A stretch of DNA of 64,000 bases, taken from the NCBI RefSeq assembly GCF_000382285.1, contig NZ_KB907932.1, positions 62,001 through 126,000 on the forward strand, in the 5' to 3' direction. Positions 18,208 through 27,862 of the stretch are shown one piece after another (within the stretch, counting starts at the first letter, position 1; each line of letters opens with the position of its first letter). The notes below the pieces were generated by a model. That model saw nothing but the letters and a program-made list of their open reading frames with translations, was not told the DNA's origin and searched no databases. This stretch comes from Solimonas variicoloris DSM 15731 (lineage in GTDB: Bacteria > Pseudomonadota > Gammaproteobacteria > Nevskiales > Nevskiaceae). Position numbers and translations under genes: made by a program.

Positions 18208-18888
18208 TCAGTGCTTCCCGCCGCGCAGGCCGCGCTCGATGATGCCGGTCAGCTCGTCGGCGAAGACCTGGAAGCGGGTGTCGAGCTTCTCGACGCCGCG
18301 CGTGAAGAAGTTGTAGGCGATGACCGCCGGGATCGCCGCGAACAGGCCCATCGCCGTGGCGATCAGCGCCTCGGCGATGCCCGGCGCGACGGTGGCGAGC
18401 GACGCCTGCTTGACGTTACCGATCGAAATGAAGGCGCTCATGATGCCCCACACCGTGCCGAACAGGCCGACGTAGGGGCTGGTCGAGCCGATCGTGGCCA
18501 GCGTCGCCAGCCCGCCTTCGAGTTTTTCCAGTTCGCGGGTCTGCGTCACGCGCATCTGCCGCTGCACGGCGGCGAGGACGTCGTCCGGATCGGCCCGCCC
18601 GGTCGTCTGCTGGCGGGCGAATTCCTCGTAGCCCGCCTTGAAGATCGCCGCGCTGCCGCGGGTGTCGTCGTCGCGGCGCACCGCCTCGTAGAGATCGGCG
18701 AGATTGCCGCCGCTCCAGAAGCGCTCTTCGAACTGGCTGGCCTCCTTGACGGTCCGCGACAGCAGCGCGCGCTTGCCGAGGATCACCGCCCAGGACAACA
18801 CCGAGGCGACGACGAGCAACAGCAGCACGATCTGCGCGAGCGCACTGGCCTGCAGGATCAGGTGGGTCAGCGAGAGATTGGCATTCAT
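18208..18888 (-). CDS. tolQ: Tol-Pal system protein TolQ
   Basis: A 226-residue MotA/TolQ/ExbB-family protein with three membrane helices (about 14-36, 133-155 and 168-190). The conserved LATIGSTSPYVGLFGTVWGI and the Thr/Ala-rich helix ALIATAMGLFAAIPAV line the proton channel. TolQ forms the pentameric ring of the Tol motor in the inner membrane. It heads tolQ-tolR-tolA and lies 75 bases after ybgC. Confidence 0.97.
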   Translation of the reverse strand: MNANLSLTHLILQASALAQIVLLLLVVASVLSWAVILGKRALLSRTVKEASQFEERFWSGGNLADLYEAVRRDDDTRGSAAIFKAGYEEFARQQTTGRADPDDVLAAVQRQMRVTQTRELEKLEGGLATLATIGSTSPYVGLFGTVWGIMSAFISIGNVKQASLATVAPGIAEALIATAMGLFAAIPAVIAYNFFTRGVEKLDTRFQVFADELTGIIERGLRGGKH

Positions 18889-18963
18889 GGAAAGCGTATG
18901 GCCTGGAAAGCGGATACGGAAAATAGCGGGCGAACCTTAACATTCCCCGTCTGGCAGATCATG

Positions 18964-19403
18964 TCATCCGATGCCGTTGGGCTGGATTTCCGCAGCGTCA
19001 CGCCAGCGCGCGATCGCCTGCTCCAGCGGCTCGGGCAGCGGCGCCGGCCGGAAATCGGCACTGCCGACGCAGCCGATGCGCACACGGGCACGCGCCAGCA
19101 GGGTCGGCTCGCCGGTCCGGAACAGGGACTGCTCGAAAATGATGCTGGCACGGCGGATCTGCTGGACCTCGGTACGGATTTCCAGCGCGTCGTCGAGCCG
19201 CGCCGGGGCGCGGAAGTCGATCTCCAGATTGGCGACCGTGAAGGCGATGCCGAGATCGCGCATCAGCCGCTCCTGGCCGAGACCGAGCGCGCGCAGCCAT
19301 TCGGTGCGGGCGCGCTCGAAGAAGCGCAGGTAGTTGGCATGGTAGACCACGCCGCTGGCGTCGGTGTCCTCGTAGTAGACCCGCAGCGGCAAAACGAAGC
19401 GGC

Positions 19404-19407
<4 letters not shown>
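18964..19407 (-). CDS. ybgC: acyl-CoA thioesterase YbgC, Tol-Pal associated
   Basis: A 147-residue hot-dog thioesterase. The motif [18 protein letters not shown] carries the catalytic Asp16. YbgC hydrolyses acyl-CoA or acyl-ACP thioesters at the cytoplasmic membrane and is usually the first gene of the tol-pal cluster. Its ATG overlaps the ruvB stop (ATGA, 19404-19407), which links the ruv and tol groups in one transcript. Confidence 0.95.
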
Positions 19408-20435
<1,028 letters not shown>

Positions 20436-20451
20436 CTGCAAAACCTCGCAG

Positions 20452-20487
20452 CGTCATTGCGAGGAGCGCAGCGACGAAGCAATGACG
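20452..20487. repeat. REP-like palindrome of the 'CEERSDEA' class
   Basis: Arms CGTCATTGC (20452-20460) and GCAATGACG (20479-20487) flank GAGGAGCGCAGCGACGAA. Read through in one frame it gives [10 protein letters not shown], a peptide seen in many mis-annotated proteins because this palindrome is dispersed in many bacterial genomes. Here it sits inside the ruvA-ruvB spacer and could fold in the mRNA. Confidence 0.8.
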
Positions 20488-20499
20488 GGATTGCCACGC

Positions 20500-21087
20500 T
20501 CATTTCACGGCGCGCTTGAGCGCCTCCTGGATGATCTGCTCGGTCGTCATGCCGTCCTTATACACGGCATCGGTGAAGCGCTGGATCTCGGCCGGCTTGT
20601 AGCCGAGCGCGGCGAGCGCGCTCTTGGCCTCGCCGAGCGCCGAGGCGTCGGTAGCGAGCCGCACGCCGGGCACGGCTTCGCCTTCGGCACCGGCCTTGTC
20701 GCGCATCTCGACGACCAGGCGCTCGGCGGTCTTGCGGCCGACGCCGGGCAGCTTGGTGAGCCGCGCGACGTCGCCAGCGCGCACCGTGTTCCAGAAGTCC
20801 TCGACGCTGACGCCGGACAGCACGGTCAGCGCCAGCTTGGGACCGACACCGGAAATCTTGATCAGCTCGCGGAACAGGTTCTTCTCGGTACTGCTCGCGA
20901 ACCCGAACAGCAGGTGCGCGTCCTCACGCACCGTCAGATGCGTCTGCAGGCTGACGGTCTCGCCGAGCGCCGGCAGCTTGTAGAAGGTCGACATCGGCGC
21001 TTCGATCTCGTAGCCGACGCCGCCGACGTCGACCAGCAGCAGCGGCGGCTGCTTGAGCACCAGCTTGCCGGTGATGCGGCCGATCAT
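20500..21087 (-). CDS. ruvA: Holliday junction DNA-binding protein RuvA
   Basis: A 195-residue protein. The N-terminal OB fold begins MIGRITGKL, and helix-hairpin-helix motifs follow as ISGVGPKLAL and LPGVGRKTAE. The C-terminal domain III (about 148-195) contacts RuvB. RuvA tetramers recognise four-way junctions. The start overlaps the ruvC stop (ATGA at 21084-21087). Confidence 0.97.
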   Translation of the reverse strand: MIGRITGKLVLKQPPLLLVDVGGVGYEIEAPMSTFYKLPALGETVSLQTHLTVREDAHLLFGFASSTEKNLFRELIKISGVGPKLALTVLSGVSVEDFWNTVRAGDVARLTKLPGVGRKTAERLVVEMRDKAGAEGEAVPGVRLATDASALGEAKSALAALGYKPAEIQRFTDAVYKDGMTTEQIIQEALKRAVK

Positions 21088-21608
21088 GCGCGGCTCCAGC
21101 TGCGGCTGCGCGCGCCGACGACCAGGCCGGTGCGCTCGCGCATGCCGCGCACCTGGGCGTGCGTGAGCGCGATCGCCAGCGCGTCGGAAGCGTCGACCGC
21201 CATGCGGCCCTGCAGGTTCAGCAGCACTTTCACCATATGTTGCACCTGCAGTTTCTCGGCGCGGCCGCTGCCGGTCAGCGCCTGCTTGACCTGGGCGGGC
21301 GCGTATTCGGCGACATCGAGCCCGACCTGCGCCAGCGCGCAGAGCGCCACGCCGCGCGCCTGCCCGAGCACCAGCGCGGTCTGCACGTTCTTGTTGACGA
21401 ACACTTCCTCGATCGCCGCTTCCGCCGGAGCGAACTCGGCGAGCAGCGCGCCGAGCTCGCGCTGGATCTGCAGCAGCCGCTGCGGCATCGTGCCGGCGGC
21501 GGTGCTGATGCGGCCGGCGGCGATCATGCAGGCGCGGCCGCGGTCCGCTTCGATGATGCCGTAGCCCGTATGCCGCGAGCCGGGATCGATGCCGATGATG
21601 CGGATCAT
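21084..21608 (-). CDS. ruvC: crossover junction endodeoxyribonuclease RuvC
   Basis: A 174-residue nuclease. Acidic catalytic residues sit in IIGIDPGSRHTGYG (Asp8), AAIEEVFVNKN and VDASDALAIALTHA. RuvC cuts Holliday junctions held by RuvAB. I used ATG 21608 because the conserved IIGIDPG follows at once; the frame extends upstream without similarity. It is the first gene of the ruv-tol run and lies 143 bases after yebC. Confidence 0.96.
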   Translation of the reverse strand: MIRIIGIDPGSRHTGYGIIEADRGRACMIAAGRISTAAGTMPQRLLQIQRELGALLAEFAPAEAAIEEVFVNKNVQTALVLGQARGVALCALAQVGLDVAEYAPAQVKQALTGSGRAEKLQVQHMVKVLLNLQGRMAVDASDALAIALTHAQVRGMRERTGLVVGARSRSWSRA

Positions 21609-21751
21609 GCCGGCGGTCCGCCGCGGCGCGAGCGCGACGCGCGGTCGCGCGCCTGCCGTCCCGCCTCCCGCCAAAGTCCGTCGAGCACCCTCGCTCTCCC
21701 CGTCGCCTGCATGGCGGCGCCCGTCGCCGGGCTCGCCCCGACCGCCCCGGA

Positions 21752-22471
21752 TCAGCCGAGGTCGGCGTTCGAATAGACCTTCTGCACGTCGTCGAGGTCT
21801 TCGAGCATGTCGATCAGCTTCTGCACCGACTCGCGCGCCTCGCCGGCGACGTCGACCATGGTGCCCGGGCGCAGCGTGACGTCGGCCTGAACCGGCTTGA
21901 GGCCCTTGGCCTCCAGCGCCTGCTTGACCGCCTCGAAGCTGTCCGTCGCGCAGAGCACTTCGGTCCAGCCCTCCTCGCTGAGGACGTCGTCGGCGCCCGC
22001 TTCGAGCGCCGCCTCGAGGATCTTCTCCTCGAGCGCGGCGTCGCCGCCGGTCTCGAAGAAGATCTGGCCGACGCGCGCGAACATATACGCCACCGCGCCG
22101 GACGTGCCGAGATTGCCGCCGTGCTTCGAGAAAGCGTGGCGGACCTCGGCGACGGTGCGGACCGGGTTGTCGGTCATGCAGTCGACGATGATCGCGACGC
22201 CGCCCGGGCCGTAGCCCTCGTAGCGGATCTCCTCGAAGTGATCGCTGCCGCCCTCGCCGGTGCCGCGCTTGATCGCGCGCTCGGCGGTGTCCTTCGTCAT
22301 GTTGGCGGCGAAGGCCTTGTCGAGGACCAGGCGCAGACGCGCGTTGGTCTTCGGATCGCCGCCGCCGGCACGCGCGGCGACCGTGATCTCGCGGATGAAC
22401 TTCGTGAACAGCTTGCCGCGCTTGGCGTCTTCGACACCCTTGCGCGCGGCAATACTCGGACCTCGACCCAT
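21752..22471 (-). CDS. yebC: YebC/PmpR family protein
   Basis: A 239-residue protein starting [20 protein letters not shown]. Conserved segments [36 protein letters not shown] and the [14 protein letters not shown] block are family hallmarks. YebC-family proteins were described as transcription regulators and more recently as translation factors acting on proline-rich stalls. The MGRGPSI start instead of MAGHSKW points to Xanthomonadaceae-like relatives. It commonly neighbours ruvC, as here. Confidence 0.93.
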   Translation of the reverse strand: MGRGPSIAARKGVEDAKRGKLFTKFIREITVAARAGGGDPKTNARLRLVLDKAFAANMTKDTAERAIKRGTGEGGSDHFEEIRYEGYGPGGVAIIVDCMTDNPVRTVAEVRHAFSKHGGNLGTSGAVAYMFARVGQIFFETGGDAALEEKILEAALEAGADDVLSEEGWTEVLCATDSFEAVKQALEAKGLKPVQADVTLRPGTMVDVAGEARESVQKLIDMLEDLDDVQKVYSNADLG

Positions 22472-22505
22472 ATACCCTCGTCTGCCCGGCAACCCAGGCG
22501 CGATC

Positions 22506-23108
22506 TTAGAACGTCAGTGCGATGCCGCCATAGAGGCCGGTGTCGAGCGTCACGTCGTGGCCATGTTCGACGCCGAACTTGACGTTGCGGGCGCCGACAT
22601 AGACCGCCGCATTGCGGTTCAGCTCGTAGCTCAGCACCACGCCGATGTCGCGATAATCGTCGATGTCGCCGAAGCTGACCACGCTCGGCGCATAGTACGC
22701 ATAGCCGCCGAGACCGAGGCGCTCATAGCCCGGCAGGCGCGCGTCGAAACGGACGCCCGGCGCGATCGCGCCGCCATTGTCGCCGTCGCCGCCGACGTAG
22801 ACGCCGCGCAGGCCGGCGCCGACGGTCAGATCGAGATCGCGCAGGCCGGCGTCGCCGCTGACCAAGAAGCCCGCGTGCACGGCGTAGCTGTTGTCGCCGT
22901 TGTCACGGTGCTGCAGATAGCCGAGGTCGTACTGGCCCTGGGCGCCGCCGATCAGGCGCGACAGCGGACCGGTCAGGCCGAAGCGGAACGAATCGTTCGA
23001 CAGGCCGAAATCGACCGTCTCGGCCTGGGCGGCGCCCGCCGCCAGGACCAGGCCGGCGGCGGAAATGCGGGCAAGCCGGCGAAACAACCGCGATACCGGG
23101 AACATCAT
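22506..23108 (-). CDS. YfaZ-family outer-membrane protein
   Basis: A 200-residue protein with a signal peptide (cleavage near AQA-ET about residue 29) and a small beta-barrel. The order of strands, from [19 protein letters not shown] through [20 protein letters not shown] to the end ...YGGIALTF, resembles the YfaZ family of unknown function. The C-terminal Phe suits BAM recognition. It stands between yebC and lpdA on the same strand with short gaps, and no ligand is evident. Confidence 0.75.
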   Translation of the reverse strand: MMFPVSRLFRRLARISAAGLVLAAGAAQAETVDFGLSNDSFRFGLTGPLSRLIGGAQGQYDLGYLQHRDNGDNSYAVHAGFLVSGDAGLRDLDLTVGAGLRGVYVGGDGDNGGAIAPGVRFDARLPGYERLGLGGYAYYAPSVVSFGDIDDYRDIGVVLSYELNRNAAVYVGARNVKFGVEHGHDVTLDTGLYGGIALTF

Positions 23109-23151
23109 GTCCGGAGAACTCCTGAAAGTGTGAGGTCGGAGAAACGCGAAC

Positions 23152-23175
23152 GGCGCCCCGCTCGCGCGGGGCGCC
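23152..23175 (-). terminator. terminator hairpin of lpdA
   Basis: A perfect 10-bp stem, GGCGCCCCGC/GCGGGGCGCC, with loop TCGC starts 10 bases after the lpdA stop on the minus strand. The T-run after it is weak. Confidence 0.65.
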
Positions 23176-23184
23176 GCCGGCCGT

Positions 23185-24630
23185 TTACTTCTTGGCCTTG
23201 TTGACCGCGTGGATCGCGCGGCCGTCGACCGAAAGCACGGCCTCGTGGAAGTTCTCCGACAGCGTCGGATGACCGTGCATGGTCAGCGCGATGTCCTCGC
23301 AGGTGGCCGCGAACTCGAGCGCCAGCACCGCCTCGGCGAGCAGCTCCGAGACGTACGGACCGACCATGTGCACACCGAGAATGCGATCGGTCTTGGCGTC
23401 GGCGATGATCTTGATCGTGCCCTGCGCCGCTTCCATGGCCTTGGCGCGGCCGTTGGCGGCGAACGGGCCGGTGCCGATCTTGACCTCGTAGCCCTTGGCC
23501 TTGGCCTGCTCTTCCGACAGGCCGGTCCAGGCGATCTCCGGGGCGGTATAGACCACGCTCGGGATCGCGTTGTAATTCACTTGGGTGTGCTCGCCGTGCA
23601 GCTGCTCGGCCAGCGCCACGCCTTCTTCGATGGCCTTGTGTGCGAGCATCGCGCCGCCGATCACGTCGCCGATCGCGTAGATGCCCGGAACGTTGGTCTT
23701 GTAGTTGGCGTCGACCTTGACGAAGCCGCGCTCGTCGAACGCCACGCCGATTTCCTTGGCGTTGAGACCGTCGGTGTTCGGACGGCGGCCGACGGCGACG
23801 ATCAGCTTGTCGAAGACTTCCGTCTTCTTCTCGCCGCCCATCTCGTACTCGACCTCGACCGCCTTGGTCTTGGTGCCGGTGACCTTGGCGGTGCTGACCT
23901 TGGCGCCGAGGCGGATGTCGAGACCCTGCTTGGTCAGGTGACGCATCGCTTCCTTGGCGATCTGCGCATCGACCATCGGCAGGAAGTTCGGCAGCGCTTC
24001 GAGAATGACGGTCTTGGCGCCGAGGCGGCTCCAGACGCTGCCGAGCTCGACGCCGATCACGCCGGCACCGATGATGCCCAGACGCTGCGGCACTTCAGTG
24101 AAGTCGAGCGCGCCCCAGGAATCGACGATCGACTCGTTGTCGAACGGCGCGATCTTGAGGTTCACCGGCGACGAGCCGGTGGCGATGACGATGGTCTTGG
24201 CCGACAGAACCTGCTTCTCACCCTTGTGCGAGGTGAACTCGACCTTGCCGTCGCCGAGCAGCTTGCCGAAGCCTTCGAGGCCGGTGACCTTGTTGGCGGC
24301 GAACAGCTGCTTGATGCCGCCGGTGAGGCCACGCGAGACCGCGGTCTTGCGCGCCTGCATCTTGGCGAGATCGAGCTTCAGCTCGCCGACGCCGATGCCA
24401 TGCGCCGCCGCCTCATGCTGCATGCGGTGCCACAGCTCCGACGACTCGAGCAAGGCCTTGGAGGGGATGCAGCCGGCGTTGAGGCAGGTGCCACCGAACG
24501 CGGCGGTATTGTCCTTGTTGAGCCACGCGTCGATGCAGGCGGTCTTGAAGCCGAGCTGCGCGGCGCGGATGGCGGCCGGGTAGCCGGCGGGGCCACCGCC
24601 GACGACCACGACGTCGTATTGGTCAGTCAT
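23185..24630 (-). CDS. lpdA: dihydrolipoyl dehydrogenase (E3)
   Basis: A 481-residue flavoprotein. FAD-binding GGGPAGYPAA lies near the start, the redox disulfide is in GGTCLNAGCIPSKAL, an NAD-binding GAGVIGVELGS follows, and the C-terminal interface has HGHPTLSENFHEAV with the catalytic His-Glu pair. It reoxidises lipoyl groups of 2-oxoacid dehydrogenases and makes NADH. It belongs functionally with sucA and sucB but is separated from them here by about 3.2 kb carrying a pseudogene, a hydrolase and a regulator. Confidence 0.96.
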   Translation of the reverse strand: MTDQYDVVVVGGGPAGYPAAIRAAQLGFKTACIDAWLNKDNTAAFGGTCLNAGCIPSKALLESSELWHRMQHEAAAHGIGVGELKLDLAKMQARKTAVSRGLTGGIKQLFAANKVTGLEGFGKLLGDGKVEFTSHKGEKQVLSAKTIVIATGSSPVNLKIAPFDNESIVDSWGALDFTEVPQRLGIIGAGVIGVELGSVWSRLGAKTVILEALPNFLPMVDAQIAKEAMRHLTKQGLDIRLGAKVSTAKVTGTKTKAVEVEYEMGGEKKTEVFDKLIVAVGRRPNTDGLNAKEIGVAFDERGFVKVDANYKTNVPGIYAIGDVIGGAMLAHKAIEEGVALAEQLHGEHTQVNYNAIPSVVYTAPEIAWTGLSEEQAKAKGYEVKIGTGPFAANGRAKAMEAAQGTIKIIADAKTDRILGVHMVGPYVSELLAEAVLALEFAATCEDIALTMHGHPTLSENFHEAVLSVDGRAIHAVNKAKK

Positions 24631-25044
24631 GATGCTCCTTCTCTGTTTGCGCGCATTTTAGCCCCGGCGGTCCGTCATCGCACGGCATTCGCTACAACTT
24701 TCGCATGCGCGTCGGCGGCGGTCCGGCGCGGATGCGCAAACGCCCGGTCTGCCGCGCCGCCCCGCAGGGTCGTGATCGCTCCGTGAATCCGCTTGCCGGG
24801 CGGGCACCGACGCTGCGCGACGCCGTTCTCGCGCGGCGCGAACTCAGCCTGCCGGATGCCGGGCCGGACCTCCTGCGCAGGCGGTGCCCGCGCGATCTCC
24901 GGCAGCGGTTGCGCCAGCTCGTGCTGCGCCGCGTCGCACGGCCGGCGGCTCCGCCGCTGCGCGTTGCGCTGCCGCAGTACCTGTGGCGCTAATTCCACAA
25001 ACTGCCGAACGGCAGCGACCCGAAGCGCATCACGCGCGCCGAAC

Positions 25045-25622
25045 AGCACCGGCTTCGACCGCATCCTGCTCGGCGCGATGCGCCGGGCGCGCGGCACCCT
25101 CGCCGCCGGCTGCGGCGCCGGCCATTCATCGCAGGGGCGGGCCGCCGCGGGCGTGCCGGACGTCTGGGTCGTGGATGCGACGCCGCACCTGCTGCAGCAC
25201 GCGGCGCGGCAGCTGCCGCAGCCGCGCTTCGTGCAGGGGCCTCGCCGAGCGCACTGAACGGGCCAATGCGAGTGTCGACGGCGTCGCCGCGTGCTTCTGG
25301 TTCCACGCGCTGCCGCCGCGCTCGCCGAGGCGCGGCGCCGGCTGCAGACGGCTAAGCGGCTGGACGGCTGGACGGCTGGCGATCGTCGAGCCGACGCCGG
25401 AACAGTTGGTCGCCCCGCCGTACGCGCTGTGGCGGGCGCGGCGGGCGCGGACCCTACTTTTGGGGGCCGGCGCGCTTCGTCAACGAGCGGTTGCTCCGCG
25501 CCGGGCATCGCTCCGACGTGCCGGCCTGGCTCGCCGCCACCGGCTGCACGCGGGTCGAGGAGCGCGCCCTGTTTCCGACGCGCCTGATCGTCGCCGCGCG
25601 GCGCGGCCGACGGCGGCGCCGT
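25045..25622 (+). pseudogene. decayed SAM-dependent methyltransferase
   Basis: Fragments of one class I methyltransferase lie in order but in changing frames. In order they are: TGFDRILLGAMRRARGTL with AAGCGAGHSSQ (SAM motif I) to about 25245; ASVDGVAACFWFHAL to about 25315; ALAEARRRLQTAKR to 25359; LAIVEPTPEQL with APPYALWRARRART to about 25455; and FWGPARFVNERLLRAGH with LIVAARRG to the end. At least four frameshifts are needed. One is explained exactly by two extra copies of GGCTGGAC (25358-25373): removing 16 bases restores AKRLAIVEP. The N-terminus is not identifiable. The stretch 24631-25044 upstream has no recognisable gene and may be part of the same remnant. The target molecule is unknown. 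Confidence 0.75.
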
Positions 25623-26495
25623 TCAGGCCGCGCGGGTCGCGGCCATCACCGCGTCGGCGGCGGCGAGCGCATTGCTGCCGCTGCGCTCGTAGCTTTCGCG
25701 CCAGAGCCGGTAGGTCTGCAGCTCGCCCTGCTGCCAGGGATGGAAGCCCGGCTTGAAGTACGCGAGGTAATGACGCATCAGCCGCGGATACAGGCCGCCG
25801 GGACCGTACAGCCACCACAGCCCCCGCGCCCAGACGCCGAAGCCGTTGCGGACGCCGTCGACCTTGAACATGTGGCGCATGATCGCGAAGACGTGCAGCG
25901 GAAACGTCAGCGAGACCTGCAGCATGCTGAGCACGCGCGTGAAGTAACCGCCGCGCGCGACTTTCTGGAAGACGTCGAAGGCGACCGCCTTGTGCTCGAT
26001 CTCCTCGACCGCGTGCCAGGCGTACATCGCCCGCACACGCGGATCGGCGTCGTCGAACATGCCGGTCGAGAAGAAACCATGCGCCATCAGCGCCGTCATG
26101 TGCTCGGCCGCGGCGGTCTGGCCAAGCGTGTAAACCTTGGGCAGACGCCGGCGGAAGACGTCGAACATGATCTGCCGCTGCCGCGCCAGCACCTCGTCGA
26201 CCGCGATGCCCTGCGACTTCAGGTGTTCATTGAACGCGGTGTGCACGACGCCATGCTGGCCTTCCTGGTACATGAAGTCCTTGACCGCCGCACGCAGCTG
26301 CGGGTCGTCGATGCCGTCACGGTAGTCGCGCACGCAGGCGATGAAGAACTTCTCGCCTTCCGGGAACAGCAGCGACATCGCATCGAAGAAACGGGTGCGG
26401 AACGGGTCGCCGCCGAACCACCAGCGCGGCAGGTCCTGCCACGCGAACTCCGGTCCCTTGCGCGGCACGATCGCCTGCGGGCTGCCTCCGTCCAT
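25623..26495 (-). CDS. metal-dependent hydrolase (PF10118 family)
   Basis: A 290-residue helical protein. The Glu/His pattern, YQEGQHGVVHTAFNEHL then AWHAVEEIEHKAVAFDVF, looks like a ferritin-like di-metal site, as in the COG3687/PF10118 'predicted metal-dependent hydrolase' group; the reaction of this family is not established. The conserved WWFGGDPFRTRFFDAMSLLF follows the N-terminus. ATG 26495 has AGGAG seven bases upstream. An AraC-type gene lies just upstream on the same strand, a pairing I associate with hydrocarbon- and steroid-degrading relatives. A palindrome at 26560-26576 sits in its leader. Confidence 0.78.
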   Translation of the reverse strand: MDGGSPQAIVPRKGPEFAWQDLPRWWFGGDPFRTRFFDAMSLLFPEGEKFFIACVRDYRDGIDDPQLRAAVKDFMYQEGQHGVVHTAFNEHLKSQGIAVDEVLARQRQIMFDVFRRRLPKVYTLGQTAAAEHMTALMAHGFFSTGMFDDADPRVRAMYAWHAVEEIEHKAVAFDVFQKVARGGYFTRVLSMLQVSLTFPLHVFAIMRHMFKVDGVRNGFGVWARGLWWLYGPGGLYPRLMRHYLAYFKPGFHPWQQGELQTYRLWRESYERSGSNALAAADAVMAATRAA

Positions 26496-26559
26496 CTTCG
26501 GTCTCCTCGTTCTGCGCCGATGGCCGAACTGTAGGCAGCGACGCCCGCCGCGCCTATGA

Positions 26560-26576
26560 CAGGTGGCGACCACCTG
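26560..26576. promoter_or_regulatory. inverted repeat upstream of the metal-dependent hydrolase
   Basis: CAGGTGG-CGA-CCACCTG is a perfect 7-3-7 palindrome 65 bases upstream of the hydrolase start. A related TTTGGCGACA follows at about 26584. It is a candidate site for the AraC-type regulator encoded next door; no binding data exist. Confidence 0.35.
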
Positions 26577-26666
26577 GGAACTTTTGGCGACAGCGCGGCC
26601 TGTACCTTAAGCCAGTCGCGAACCCGAACGCCGCTGCATGCGCCCGCCCGCCGGCCGCGCCAGGCA

Positions 26667-27698
26667 CTAACGGCCGCGCAGACGGTAGCGGCTCGGCGTC
26701 ACGCCGGCCCAGCGCGTGAACGCGCGCGTGAAGCTGCGCCGGTCCGAGAAACCCAGGCGCTCGCTGATCGTTTCGAGATCGAGCCGCGCATCGTCGAGAT
26801 CGCGCAGCGCCAGCCGGTAGCGCACGCGGTCCTGCAGCTCGCCGTAGACCTCGCCCTCCTCGCGCAGCCGACGCTGCAGCGTGCGCTCGTGCAACGCCAG
26901 CCGGCGCGCCATTTGCGCGATACCGAGCCCGAGCAGATGCGGCTCGCGCTCGAACTGCGCTTCGACCGCCGCGATCAGACCGCTGCGCCGCGGCAGGCGT
27001 GCGAGACGCTGCTCGACGCGCGCCTCGGCCTGGCCGTGCAGGGCCGGGAAGCCGCCATCGAGCGGCACGTCGAGCTGGGCACGCGGCAGCTCGATCGCGT
27101 TGCACGACTGCGCGAACGCCACCGGAATGCGGAAGTGGCTTTCATACGCCGCCGCGTAGGCCGGCGCCGGATAGCGGAAGCGCAGGCGGCTGAAGCGTTC
27201 GACGTCGCCGTGCAGCATGCGTCCGAAGCGGGCGATCGCGGCAAAGATCGATTCGATGAAGTAGATCGCGGCGGCCCCGCCATCGCGCGGCTCGCCGGCG
27301 CCGCGCAGCGTCAGCCGCGCGATATCGCCATCCTCCTCGAGGCGCACGTCGATCAGCGGATTGATCAGCGTGCGCACCCAGTCGAACACGCGCACCGCGT
27401 CGCGCAGCGTCGGGCTGGTCGCCAGGAAGGTGCCGATGTCCGGCAGATAGTCGAACGCGAAGGTTTCGCCGAGCACGAACGGAAAGTGCTGGCTGCGCGC
27501 GCGCGCGACGCAGGCGACCATCGCCTGTTCGAGCCGCGGGCGGCTGACCGTCGCGTCCTCGAGATGGATCAGGTCGGTCTCGATGCCGAGTTCGTCGAAC
27601 ACCGGCTGGATGTTGAAGCCGCACAGCGCCGCTGCCTTCACCCAGTTCGGCAGGGTGATGAACGGAATCGGTTCCTCGTGCAGCGGCGCGCGGTTCAT
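26667..27698 (-). CDS. AraC-family transcriptional regulator
   Basis: A 343-residue protein. The N-terminal two-thirds resemble the Arabinose_bd (PF12625) sensor domain of OruR/ArgR-like regulators, with blocks such as FDYLPDIGTFLATSPTLRDA and FRYPAPAY. The C-terminal double helix-turn-helix has LHERTLQRRLREEG and the signature SERLGFSDRRSFTRAFTRW. Such proteins usually sense a small ligand and activate nearby catabolic genes, here most likely the hydrolase downstream. The ATG at 27698 begins MNRAPLHEEP. The ligand is unknown. Confidence 0.85.
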   Translation of the reverse strand: MNRAPLHEEPIPFITLPNWVKAAALCGFNIQPVFDELGIETDLIHLEDATVSRPRLEQAMVACVARARSQHFPFVLGETFAFDYLPDIGTFLATSPTLRDAVRVFDWVRTLINPLIDVRLEEDGDIARLTLRGAGEPRDGGAAAIYFIESIFAAIARFGRMLHGDVERFSRLRFRYPAPAYAAAYESHFRIPVAFAQSCNAIELPRAQLDVPLDGGFPALHGQAEARVEQRLARLPRRSGLIAAVEAQFEREPHLLGLGIAQMARRLALHERTLQRRLREEGEVYGELQDRVRYRLALRDLDDARLDLETISERLGFSDRRSFTRAFTRWAGVTPSRYRLRGR

Positions 27699-27757
27699 GG
27701 CCCTGCAGTATGCCGGAGCGGCGTCCGCCGGCGGACCGGCGGCGGGCGGCCGAAACG

Positions 27758-27786
27758 CATCGGGCCCGCGTCCGGCGGGCCCGATG
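27758..27786 (-). terminator. terminator hairpin of sucB
   Basis: A perfect 12-bp stem, CATCGGGCCCGC/GCGGGCCCGATG, with loop GTCCG lies 77 bases after the sucB stop. On the minus strand CGTTTCGG follows. It probably also insulates the regulator gene downstream. Confidence 0.65.
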
Positions 27787-27862
27787 GGGTGACAGCGAGA
27801 GTGCCCTGCGCTGCCGGCAGCCGTCGCGCACGACGGCATGCCGGCCGCAGGGCGCGGTCGCG

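Noticed and set aside
24705-24992. A 95-codon plus-strand frame after lpdA
   Set aside because: No family, Arg-rich composition and no ribosome site. It may be part of the decayed region but cannot be supported as a gene.
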